Assembly: GCA_023512255.1 (NCBI GenBank)
Contig: JAILZY010000009.1
Coordinates: 6,575 to 70,574 of the forward strand
Reading direction: 5' to 3'
DNA: 64,000 nt
Source: a bacterium
GTDB taxonomy: Bacteria > SZUA-182 > DTGQ01
Part shown: positions 43,471 through 51,695 of the stretch, piece after piece
Layout of the letters: each line of letters opens with the position of its first letter
How positions within the stretch are numbered: position 1 is the stretch's first letter
Program-made: the position numbers and the translations under genes
Notes under the pieces: generated by a model
What the model saw: the letters and a program-made list of their open reading frames with translations, nothing else
What the model was told of the DNA's origin: nothing
The model's database searches: none

Positions 43471-46172
43471 AACGCAGATTAAAGAACATACTGATGATAT
43501 TGCTTATCTTAACACTGTATGCCGTTATCGCTGAAGCCAGCGATCCACTTCCCGTAACCATAAAACCGGTAAGCGTTGTACCGGTTATGAAACAGTTTAA
43601 GATTCCTTATGTGCCGGTCGAAAATTTGACAATTTCCTCACTTACTGCCCAGCAGTCGGTAGCGCTTAAGAACTTTAAGCAGACCTTGCCGGGGATAGCA
43701 GCCCTGAAGTCTTATTGTAATCTGGCGACCTATCAGACCTCCGTCAAAAATCAGCTACCACGTGGGAGCTGTGCAAGTTTTGCCTTTCTCGGGGCAATAG
43801 AGGCCTATTATAAAAGACATTACAACCTGGAATTAGACCTGTCTGAAGAGTATTTCATCCATATCGTACATTCCACTCAACCCACTTGTAACCCTGACCT
43901 TCTTCACGAGAATATCTCCTCCTGGTGCGGCGCAAGTTGTCTTACCACACCGATGACCTCGGGAGAGGTTTATATGGCTCTTAACGGCATCGCTATTCCA
44001 GAAGAAAAATATGCCCCTTACTTTGGCGATGGGAGTACTTACCCTGACCATAGCCAGGCAGATCTGGATAAAATCGTCTCCGACAGTGGCCTTGTCTGTG
44101 ACTCTTGTTCCGAGTCTGCTTCTACGGCGATCCCTCTTCTATCTCAGAAAGCGGTTGATAACTATGAATACGACCCGAGATATATCCCTCTTGAGGCCAG
44201 GAAAAACGCCCGCTACGGCGCGACAAAAGTGCAGCTCTTATCGGTTGCGGATACTCAGGATACAGCCTTCCTGGAACAGTGTCTGTGGGGTGGTCATGAG
44301 GTTGATATATTTCTTGATCTCAATAGACTGGATATTGGCGATGGTAATTTTTTCAGCAATGGAACTCCCGTAAGCAAGCATCCTGACGGCAACCCCATTG
44401 CCGTATGGCCAAAAGATGGAGTTAACGAAGGCCACATAGGTCATACCATGCTATTGATAGGCTATGATAAAACCAGACAGTTATTTTTACTCAAAAATTC
44501 CTGGGGCAGTTATTTACCTTACTTCTGGGTGCCGTATAATTACGTTAAGAATTGCAGTACGGGCGGAGTGATCGTCCTCGATGTCAGGGACCCGAACCTC
44601 GGCCCATCCCCGGAAGCCATGTGGATCGGTAAATGGAATATGGATCATGACGGATGGCTGGGAGAGCTGGTCATTCGAAGGACCAGAAGCAGAGCGCAGA
44701 GTAATACCGGAGATATTTACACGGAAACTACGCTGGGTACTCCCGCCAGGCTAGGCACCTATTACTCACAGGATGGCACTGCCCATGCTGTAACAGGCTA
44801 TATTTCCGATAGTGTAGGGTATAAGATCAAACTGTTTATCGACTTTGATAACCCCGAAGGCGCTCCGCAAGCGGAGAGCACGCCAATTACCCTGAAAGGA
44901 CAGGAATTCGATCTCGAAATGTTCGCTTCACCATCAAATTCGACTACCTTCGGAAACTACGCGGCCGGCACTACGGTCTGGCGCAATTATATGTTTGGTG
45001 CCCTCATATCCCGCCCCTCTGCACCCATCCGGATCAAGCATATTCCCGGAACCTTCTCTCTCGATGACTGGAAAAAGAGCTTTATGCTGTTCTATAGCGG
45101 CGGAAGTACGGCATATTTTAAAATAACCGATATAGCCTCTTCAGAGAGCGGTGCCTACTATTCAGTAACTGACACCTATAACGGAACTGTCGGGCATCAT
45201 TGCGGAATCGACAAGAAGCAGACAAACCGCCTGTTCTTCTTCGGAGCCTTCCAGCCCGCTTTATTCTACCACACCCATGAAACCGGTATTGCGAGCGGTT
45301 TGGGTGTTTTTGGTATATCCCTCCCTTCTTCTCTCATCGTCAAAAAACCCACCCTCACCGTCCTCCCCTATCTTAATTCTATGGCAATATTTTCAATCAC
45401 CTGCGATACCGAGGGAGCTGTGATCCACTACACGACGGATGGAAGTGAGCCAACCGAAAACTCGCCAATTTATACCGAACCCCTGGTCCTGCCTCGCGAC
45501 AGTGTCATCAAGACCAAAACCTTCATAGATGACCTGCCAGCCAGTGAGACTGTCACAGGAACTTATAACTGGGCTGGAGTATGCGAAGAAGGTGATATCG
45601 GAGAACTGGATATTGAAGGAAGGAAAGGAATCATAGGAGATAAAGTCAAAATCCCGGTGAAGGTTCAAGTTGCAGGCAAGAAAATCTTCAGCCTTGGCTT
45701 TGAAGTTGTTTATGATCCGAGTGTCTTGAACTATACAGGCTATGAGAGAGGAAACCTGACTGCTGACTTTGATATGTTCGAGGTTAACCCGTTAAATCCG
45801 GGGAGAATACTCACAGGCGGATTCTCCAACAAAGGCACTGATGCCAATGGTTACCTGGTCTGGTTAAACTTCGAGGTTGTGGGAGGCCGGGAAAACGAGT
45901 GTTATCCACTGCTCCTGAAAAATGTGAATGACGATCTAAGCAGCCTTTGCAGAACCGACGGATGCTTTTGCCTCAATAAGGCCTGTAATGGCGATCTCAA
46001 TGGGGATGGAGCAATTACCCCGTCCGATGCACTCGCGGCCTTCAAGTGTTATCTCGGCTCCGGCCCCTGTTCAGATTGTTCTGATGTCAATAGAGATGGT
46101 GGGGTAACACCGTTGGATGCCCTTTGCATTTTTAAAAAGTATCTTGGCCAGAGTTCCTGTTTAGACGACTGA
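43467..46172 (+). CDS. Secreted papain-like protease with cohesin-like and dockerin modules (901 aa)
   Basis: Signal peptide (about 1-24, ending VIAEAS). Peptidase C1 domain about 80-375 with the active-site set Q96, C102 (QLPRGSCASFAF), H326 (GHTMLLIGYD) and N344 (LKNSWG). Then about 250 residues of unknown beta-rich sequence, a chitobiase-C-type Ig module (VIHYTTDGSEPTENSPIYTEPL), a cohesin-like domain (VKIPVKVQVAG...FSLGFEVVYDPSVLNYTG, about 710-810), and a dockerin with two Ca-binding repeats, GDLNGDGAITPSDAL and SDVNRDGGVTPLDAL (about 840-895). All catalytic residues are present, so activity is likely. Dockerin and cohesin in one chain suggest self-assembly or attachment to other secreted proteins. 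A strong terminator follows. Confidence 0.88.
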   Translation: MKRRLKNILMILLILTLYAVIAEASDPLPVTIKPVSVVPVMKQFKIPYVPVENLTISSLTAQQSVALKNFKQTLPGIAALKSYCNLATYQTSVKNQLPRGSCASFAFLGAIEAYYKRHYNLELDLSEEYFIHIVHSTQPTCNPDLLHENISSWCGASCLTTPMTSGEVYMALNGIAIPEEKYAPYFGDGSTYPDHSQADLDKIVSDSGLVCDSCSESASTAIPLLSQKAVDNYEYDPRYIPLEARKNARYGATKVQLLSVADTQDTAFLEQCLWGGHEVDIFLDLNRLDIGDGNFFSNGTPVSKHPDGNPIAVWPKDGVNEGHIGHTMLLIGYDKTRQLFLLKNSWGSYLPYFWVPYNYVKNCSTGGVIVLDVRDPNLGPSPEAMWIGKWNMDHDGWLGELVIRRTRSRAQSNTGDIYTETTLGTPARLGTYYSQDGTAHAVTGYISDSVGYKIKLFIDFDNPEGAPQAESTPITLKGQEFDLEMFASPSNSTTFGNYAAGTTVWRNYMFGALISRPSAPIRIKHIPGTFSLDDWKKSFMLFYSGGSTAYFKITDIASSESGAYYSVTDTYNGTVGHHCGIDKKQTNRLFFFGAFQPALFYHTHETGIASGLGVFGISLPSSLIVKKPTLTVLPYLNSMAIFSITCDTEGAVIHYTTDGSEPTENSPIYTEPLVLPRDSVIKTKTFIDDLPASETVTGTYNWAGVCEEGDIGELDIEGRKGIIGDKVKIPVKVQVAGKKIFSLGFEVVYDPSVLNYTGYERGNLTADFDMFEVNPLNPGRILTGGFSNKGTDANGYLVWLNFEVVGGRENECYPLLLKNVNDDLSSLCRTDGCFCLNKACNGDLNGDGAITPSDALAAFKCYLGSGPCSDCSDVNRDGGVTPLDALCIFKKYLGQSSCLDD

Positions 46173-46226
46173 GCCGCGAGCGTTTAAGCTCTCAGTCTTC
46201 GTCTCCTCATTTTTCCGCCGCCTTAT

Positions 46227-46281
46227 AGGACTGTACATCCTACTTATATCCGACTCACCGTAGGGTGTACAGTCCTGTTTT
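46227..46281 (+). terminator. Rho-independent terminator of the protease gene
   Basis: A 16-bp stem with one G-U type mismatch (AGGACTGTACATCCTA, 46227-46242, with 46261-46276), an 18-base loop, then GTTTTTCC. It lies 55 bases after the protease stop. Confidence 0.88.
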
Positions 46282-46644
46282 TCCGATTATTATTCCGATT
46301 ATTATATTCAAGTGATCCAAACAGCGTAAAGATCGAGTAAGGCAAGACCTACTGGTTTTTTCGCTAAGTGCGTAACACAATTGCACAGCGGATCAATTAC
46401 GCTATCAATTGTAGGTGCGGACCTTGTGCCCGCCTAGCTTGCGTACTTTATTAGCGAAAGAACCACTTACGGATGGGCTGGGGAATATATAACCGATGCG
46501 CCCGACGAACATGTAAGGGCTATTGTACAATATCTTTATGATAGTGTAATAGAAAACAGTTAATATGGAATTTACGGGGCGAAGCTCTGCCTGGCTAAAG
46601 ATACTTGAAAGTAGGGAGCTTAAGAGAAATAGCCTGAATAGCCG
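46282..46644. other. Spacer before the polysaccharide locus, with an inverted-repeat mini-element
   Basis: No convincing gene. TCCGATTATTA is doubled near 46285-46305. Arms TGGTTTTTTCGCTAA (46353-46367) and TTAGCGAAAGAACCA (46451-46465) form an inverted repeat with one mismatch around about 80 bases. The frame ending TAA at 46563 reads EYITDAPDEHVRAIVQYLYD, which looks protein-like but has no start or recognised family; it may be a gene fragment. Confidence 0.5.
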
Positions 46645-47712
46645 ATGATCAAAGAGGTTAATACCCTGTCAGGATTCAACCAGATTGAGCATCTGTGGGA
46701 TGACCTTTATCGGCGCTCCCAGGTCAGGAATCTTTTTTTGACTCACGCCTGGCTCAGGCTATGGATCAAGCATTTTGGTGCCGGGCAGACCTTCGCTTTA
46801 CTATATCTGCCAGATGGGGCCGATAGGTTAGAAGCTGGCGCTGTTTTGAAGCGGCATGGTAAGGTGATAAGCTTTATTGAAAGTGATTTTTCCGCACACC
46901 CTGATTTTTTGGCCACACCAGCCTCAACAGGGAGAATTGGTGAGTTTTTGGCTTATCTCAAAGCAACATACTTTCCATCCAAATTCGTTTTTGCCGACAC
47001 CAGCATTAATTCAATCCTATGCAGAAGCGTTACTCGGCTGACCAAAGAACGCTGGCTGCCAATCTTCAAATATCCCTTTGCCATGAGGTCAGTAAATGTT
47101 GCTGGGACATTTGATTCGTATTTGGCTGCTCAGGGAGCAAAGGTCAGGTCAGAGATGAGGCGCAAGGTGCGTCGGGCGCAGAGGGATTACCAGCTCAGTC
47201 TGAGGCCCTTCGCCCAACAGGGTGAGCGGGATGAGGTATTTGAGCTTATCAGGAGGGTTGAGCAGGATTCCTGGAAAGCTCAGGTTGGATCGGCCATTAT
47301 TTATAATGGAGATCAGATGTATTTTTATCAGGAGGTCTTTGATTATTATGCTAAGCGGAATGAGGCCAGGGTTTATTGCCTATATTTTAACGATCAACCC
47401 GTATCATTTGTTTTCGGCATCCTATCAGAGCGAAGATACTATGCGCTGAAAACCTCTTACCGGCTCCTCTACCGTGATTATGCTCCGGGACTGGTTTTGT
47501 TTTTCAAGGTACTTGAGTCGTTTTTCCACAACAAGGAAGCAGATAGGCTTGAATTTCTTGGCTCTGATGCTCGATGGAAGGAGGAATTTTCTAATCATCG
47601 GGAAGATTTTTGTACCCTTGAACTCTATCCGATGGGGTTGAAGTCGATCTCCTACCATGTGCTTTATCGCTATATCCGCCCGATTGTCAAGAGATTAAGA
47701 ATTCGGTCATGA
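46645..47712 (+). CDS. FemAB/BioF2-like GNAT-family transferase of a polysaccharide locus
   Basis: A 355-residue protein with a C-terminal acetyltransf_6 (BioF2-like) domain about 155-310: RSEMRRKVRRAQRDY, EQDSWKAQVG, ARVYCLYFNDQPVSFVFGILSERRYYALKTSY, and LEFLGSDARWKEEFS. Such proteins recur in exosortase-A-associated polysaccharide loci and are related to FemX-type enzymes that use aminoacyl-tRNA, so transfer of an amino acid or acyl group to sugar or peptide is possible. It overlaps the deacetylase gene by four bases (ATGA), so the two are translationally coupled. First gene of the 13-gene locus. Confidence 0.82.
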   Translation: MIKEVNTLSGFNQIEHLWDDLYRRSQVRNLFLTHAWLRLWIKHFGAGQTFALLYLPDGADRLEAGAVLKRHGKVISFIESDFSAHPDFLATPASTGRIGEFLAYLKATYFPSKFVFADTSINSILCRSVTRLTKERWLPIFKYPFAMRSVNVAGTFDSYLAAQGAKVRSEMRRKVRRAQRDYQLSLRPFAQQGERDEVFELIRRVEQDSWKAQVGSAIIYNGDQMYFYQEVFDYYAKRNEARVYCLYFNDQPVSFVFGILSERRYYALKTSYRLLYRDYAPGLVLFFKVLESFFHNKEADRLEFLGSDARWKEEFSNHREDFCTLELYPMGLKSISYHVLYRYIRPIVKRLRIRS

Positions 47713-48794
47713 ATACCTTTCAAAAAGTCAAGTCCAGGATTAAGCGGTTTGTTGTGCCTGCCTTGTTTCGCTGTGGCTATTATTCCTGGCTCCTGCACAC
47801 TAAGGGAAGGAGCAACCGATGTTTGATTCTGATGTATCATCGTATTGGTAGCCGGAATGATGCCGGAGGATGCCTTGGCGGTCAGGATGGAATCAGCCGG
47901 TCAAGTTTTGAAAAACAGATGCAGTTTCTGAGAGAGCATATGACCCCGATGCCTCTTTCTGTTTTAGTCAAAAGCCTTAAATTTAGACGCCGTATTCCTC
48001 CGAGGGCGGTGGTGGTTACCTTTGACGATGGATACGCGGATAATTACCTGAATGCCTATCCGGTGTTAAAAAAGTACCGCATTCCGGCCACCATTTTTTT
48101 GGCTACCGGCTATATCAGCACTGGGAGGCGGTTTTGGTGGGATCAACTGAGGGCCATGATTAGGCAAAACCCTGATCTGCCATTGCTTATGGCTAAAAAG
48201 GGCCTTCTACCCCCAGAGATCAAGGAAGGGTGGTTTTCGGCTGGACCGAGAAACCAGCACGAGCTGGTAGAATCGTTGATCTCCCATATCTGGCAGCATC
48301 AGAATATGCGTCCTGATAAATGGATAGAGCTTCTGGAGCAGGAAATTGAACATAATCTCCTGCCAAGCGATGATTATGCTCCTTTGAGCTGGGAGCATGT
48401 TCAGGAGATGAGCCGCCATGATTTTGATTTTGGCTCGCATACGGTCAGCCACCCTAATATGGTGCACCTTTCCTCTCGTGAGGTTGAGGAAGAGCTTGGA
48501 GTTTCCAAGAGAACTATCGAGCAGCATCTTGGCCGGCCAGTGGAAGGTTTTGCCTATCCAATAGGCCGGGGAGAGCACTACGATAGCCGGATAAAAGCGC
48601 TAGTGCAGAAAGTAGGCTTTCAGTATGCCTGCACAGCTCAATTGGGCTGCATTTGGCCTGAAAAGTGGGATATATTTTCCCTTAATCGGATTTCACCCCC
48701 AAGCTCTCTACCCTATTTTGTGCGGGACATAAGCTTTTATCTAACCTTTCCCTATCCGGTAACAAGTCATGGCAATCGCATCATAATTGGCTAG
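47709..48794 (+). CDS. Polysaccharide deacetylase (NodB family)
   Basis: Removes N- or O-acetyl groups from surface polysaccharide. The NodB core (about 60-330) has LILMYHRIG, the metal and catalytic Asp motif VVTFDDGYADN, RIPATIFLATGYI, the HTVSHPNM histidine motif, and the later EEELGVSKRTIEQHLGRPVEGFAYPIG block. Residues needed for Zn binding (D-H-H) appear complete. Length 361. No clear signal peptide; a hydrophobic stretch near the start may anchor it. It is coupled to the FemAB-like gene by an ATGA overlap. Confidence 0.9.
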   Translation: MNTFQKVKSRIKRFVVPALFRCGYYSWLLHTKGRSNRCLILMYHRIGSRNDAGGCLGGQDGISRSSFEKQMQFLREHMTPMPLSVLVKSLKFRRRIPPRAVVVTFDDGYADNYLNAYPVLKKYRIPATIFLATGYISTGRRFWWDQLRAMIRQNPDLPLLMAKKGLLPPEIKEGWFSAGPRNQHELVESLISHIWQHQNMRPDKWIELLEQEIEHNLLPSDDYAPLSWEHVQEMSRHDFDFGSHTVSHPNMVHLSSREVEEELGVSKRTIEQHLGRPVEGFAYPIGRGEHYDSRIKALVQKVGFQYACTAQLGCIWPEKWDIFSLNRISPPSSLPYFVRDISFYLTFPYPVTSHGNRIIIG

Positions 48795-48932
48795 TCAATA
48801 ATATCAATATGTTACATAATAAAGCTAATTATGTTTAATCCATATAAGTATTTGATATCTTTGGATATTAGCAGAATGTTAGCAGATTTTTTCAGGCCAT
48901 TGCCCTAGATAAGCGAGCAGGGCTTGTCTACG

Positions 48933-50219
48933 ATGAAGAAGATGAAGCGGGTTTTGATGATCTCTTACTATTATCCCCCCTTGCTGGATGTTGGGGCTTT
49001 GAGGGCTCTTGGATTTTCCCGCTATCTGCCAGAATATGGCTGGCAGCCTTATGTGGTTTCGGTTAAAAACCCTGACCCTGCTTACTGTCTGTTGGGGCAA
49101 GAGCCTTGCCCTGAGCAGGTCAAGATTATCTATACCCGCTCGCTGGTCAATCTGGCTCGACTCAACGGGTTGATCAACGGCGGTCTGTGTCGGCTGCTCG
49201 AATTTTTGGGTTGTGAGAATATTCAGAATCCGGCTGATATTCTCTTTTTACCCGATATCTTTGTCGGTTGGATTCCGCTCTCTTGCTGGACAGCCTACCG
49301 GCTGATTCGCCGATATGGCATTGAGGTTATCTATGTTTCAGCCAAGCCTTTTAGCTCCACACTGACTGGCGTCGTACTGAAGAGGCTGACTGGGAAATTT
49401 CTGATCCTTGATTTTAGAGATCCCATCTCCTTGGAAGCCATGGAAGGAGATGAGCCGGGAGAAAGCAACAGACTGTATTGGAAAATTATCCGAAAGCTTG
49501 AGCATCTGGTTGTCAAGCAGGCAGACTGGCTGCTGGTAACGAGCCAGAAAACCCAGGAAAAATATCTCTCACTTTATCCCTTCCTTAAGGATAGGTGTTC
49601 GGTCATCTATAATGGATTTTTTGATGAGCTTTTGCCCAAAAGCCCGGCATCTGCCTCAAGCTGTCGATTTTCCATTATTTATACCGGCAACTTCTATCCA
49701 ACCTTGCCGGGATCGGATATCTTTTTCCAGGGATTGCAGCAGGTTTTAGCCGAAGGTAAAATTCCTCGGCATAAGATTAGCTTTTTATATTTTGGCGATA
49801 ACCGAGAATGGTTTCAAGGGATGAGAGAGAAATACGGCCTGTATGACGTAGCTTGGCATTGTGGACACACGAGCCGCAGGAAGGCTCTTCAGTACATTTC
49901 AGACTCTTCCCTCTTTCTCCTGCGGTCCAGGGGGAATATGGTCAGCGCCAAGCTCTATGAGGCCTTGGCTCTTGGGAAGCCTATCCTTTCCCTGGACTCA
50001 ACTGAGGAGGTAAGTCAACTGATCAGGAGCTATTCATCGAATTTCTATCTCCTGTTCAGTGGGGACGGCCCAGCGAAGGTAGCCGAAGCTATCCATCATG
50101 CTTATACCAGATGGGAGATAGGGGACTGGCCAGCCGTCCCAAATCCGGAATATCTAGAAAAATTCAATAAGCGGCAGTTGACCAGACAACTTGCGGCCAT
50201 TTTGGATAAGGTTAGCTAG
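48933..50219 (+). CDS. Glycosyltransferase, GT4-like, of the polysaccharide locus
   Basis: About 428 residues, GT-B fold. The N-terminal Rossmann region begins VLMISYYYPPLLDVGALRALGFSRYLPEYGW, with a typical YPPxxxxGxxR opening. The C-terminal domain has FSIIYTGNFYPTLPGSD, WHCGHTSRRKALQYISDSSLFLLRSRG and KLYEALALGKPILSLDSTEE, the donor-binding E-x7-E equivalent being in KLYEALALGKPILS. Start is uncertain: ATG 48933 is used here; a TTG at 48924 or ATG at 48942 is possible. The flippase gene follows after 5 bases. Confidence 0.82.
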   Translation: MKKMKRVLMISYYYPPLLDVGALRALGFSRYLPEYGWQPYVVSVKNPDPAYCLLGQEPCPEQVKIIYTRSLVNLARLNGLINGGLCRLLEFLGCENIQNPADILFLPDIFVGWIPLSCWTAYRLIRRYGIEVIYVSAKPFSSTLTGVVLKRLTGKFLILDFRDPISLEAMEGDEPGESNRLYWKIIRKLEHLVVKQADWLLVTSQKTQEKYLSLYPFLKDRCSVIYNGFFDELLPKSPASASSCRFSIIYTGNFYPTLPGSDIFFQGLQQVLAEGKIPRHKISFLYFGDNREWFQGMREKYGLYDVAWHCGHTSRRKALQYISDSSLFLLRSRGNMVSAKLYEALALGKPILSLDSTEEVSQLIRSYSSNFYLLFSGDGPAKVAEAIHHAYTRWEIGDWPAVPNPEYLEKFNKRQLTRQLAAILDKVS

Positions 50220-50224
50220 AGAAG

Positions 50225-51691
50225 GTGCTGGAAGAGCACACGGCAGGGGAGATTTCAGTCAGACGAAGGGTCAGATTTGCGGCCACATGGCTTGCCGGAA
50301 CAAGGCTCCTTGGACAGCTTCTGACCCTGGGCATGACTGTGCTGATTACCAGGCTCCTTCAGCCGGCTGATTTTGGTCTTTACGGCATGGCCAATCTGGT
50401 CATTTCCTTTTTGACCCTGTTTGAGGGGGTTGGGCTTGATGCCGCTATTATCCAGAAGCAGAATTTAGCGGTCGAGGATGCAGATCGAAGTTTTTGGCTC
50501 ATGCTATTGATTAATCTTGGGCTGTATGGGATAACCTTTGCACTCTCTCCGCTTCTGGCTTGGTTTTTTCGCGAGAGGCAGCTTTCTGGCATGATCAGGA
50601 TTTTGGGGCTAAATTTGATTTTGGTTGCTCTGTACGGCGTGCCCTACAATCTTATGACCAGGGAGCTGGCCTTTGATCAGCGATCTAAGGCAGAGCTAGT
50701 CTCAGGGGTAGGACATAGCCTGATCTGTTTGATTATGGTTTTGGCTGGCTGGGGAGTTTGGGCCTTGGTCTACAGCAGCCTGGCCACGCCGCTAATTATG
50801 CTTGGCCTGATTTACTATTATCAGCCCTGGATTCCCAGACTCTGCTCTCCCTTCAGCGGGGAGAGCCGGGGGCTGTTAAACTTTGGCAGCCAAATCATGC
50901 TCTCCCGCCTTCTGTGGTACGCCTATTCCAACTCCGATTTTCTCATTGCTGGTCGTCTGTTGGGCAAAGAGGCCCTAGGGTACTATACCCTGGCCTTTGA
51001 AATGGCCTCTCTTCCTTTAGAAAAGGTGGTGTCGATGATTCCCCAGATTGCCTATCCCACCTTTGCCCAAGTTCAGCATGAGGAGGAGAGAGTGAGGCAT
51101 TACTTTTTGAAAACCTGCCGGCTAGTGGCGCTGATCGTCTTTCCTCTCTTTCTGGGTCTTTTCCTTGTGGCCGAAGACCTTATTAGGCTGGTTTTGACTG
51201 GAAAGTGGGCCGCGGCCATCGGCCCGCTGAAGATTCTCTGTCTTATGTCTATCCTACGCTCTTTGGCTGTCCTGGGTGCGCCGCTGACCAATGCCCTGGG
51301 CAGACCCAATATCGCCCTGCTCAATTCGCTCCTCTGTGCCCTGATTTTGCCGCCGACATTCTGGGTGGGAGCAAGATTTGGCATTCAGGGGATTTCGCTG
51401 GCCTGGCTGATCGCCTACCCTTTTTTATTTTTGATCATAACCTCAAATTCCATCCACACTATCCGAATTACCCTGAGGGAGTACTGGCTAAACCTTCTGC
51501 CTGTGATCGAGGCGAGCCTCTTTATGCTGCTGGTGATATTCGGATTGCAGAGCTTGTTTTGGTCAGCTCTAACCTTGTGGTTTCGGCTATTTTTGACCTG
51601 CTTTCTGGGAGCTGTCTGTTATGTGGGTATCTTGTGGCTGGCTAACCGCTCTTTGCTTGAAGAACTTTTGGAATTTATCAGGAGAGATTGA
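50225..51691 (+). CDS. Lipopolysaccharide/polysaccharide flippase (Wzx type, MOP superfamily)
   Basis: Inner-membrane exporter with about 12-14 hydrophobic segments along 488 residues, which flips lipid-linked sugar units to the periplasm. N-terminal Wzx motif: LLGQLLTLGMTVLITRLLQPADFGLYGMANLVISF, followed by GVGLDAAIIQ; later GKEALGYYTLAFEMASLPLEKV and PQIAYPTFAQVQ. GTG start at 50225; the gap to the upstream glycosyltransferase is 5 bases. It implies a Wzy-dependent pathway, consistent with the O-antigen ligase gene three genes on. Confidence 0.9.
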   Translation: MLEEHTAGEISVRRRVRFAATWLAGTRLLGQLLTLGMTVLITRLLQPADFGLYGMANLVISFLTLFEGVGLDAAIIQKQNLAVEDADRSFWLMLLINLGLYGITFALSPLLAWFFRERQLSGMIRILGLNLILVALYGVPYNLMTRELAFDQRSKAELVSGVGHSLICLIMVLAGWGVWALVYSSLATPLIMLGLIYYYQPWIPRLCSPFSGESRGLLNFGSQIMLSRLLWYAYSNSDFLIAGRLLGKEALGYYTLAFEMASLPLEKVVSMIPQIAYPTFAQVQHEEERVRHYFLKTCRLVALIVFPLFLGLFLVAEDLIRLVLTGKWAAAIGPLKILCLMSILRSLAVLGAPLTNALGRPNIALLNSLLCALILPPTFWVGARFGIQGISLAWLIAYPFLFLIITSNSIHTIRITLREYWLNLLPVIEASLFMLLVIFGLQSLFWSALTLWFRLFLTCFLGAVCYVGILWLANRSLLEELLEFIRRD

Positions 51692-51695
51692 CTAT

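Noticed and set aside
46438-46563. Small protein ending EYITDAPDEHVRAIVQYLYD
   Set aside because: No start codon with a ribosome-binding site and no recognised family; recorded only as a possible gene fragment.
51621-51695. Upstream extension of the asparagine-synthase-like protein
   Set aside because: The extra 25 codons overlap the flippase gene, and AGGAGAG before the ATG at 51696 supports the shorter form.
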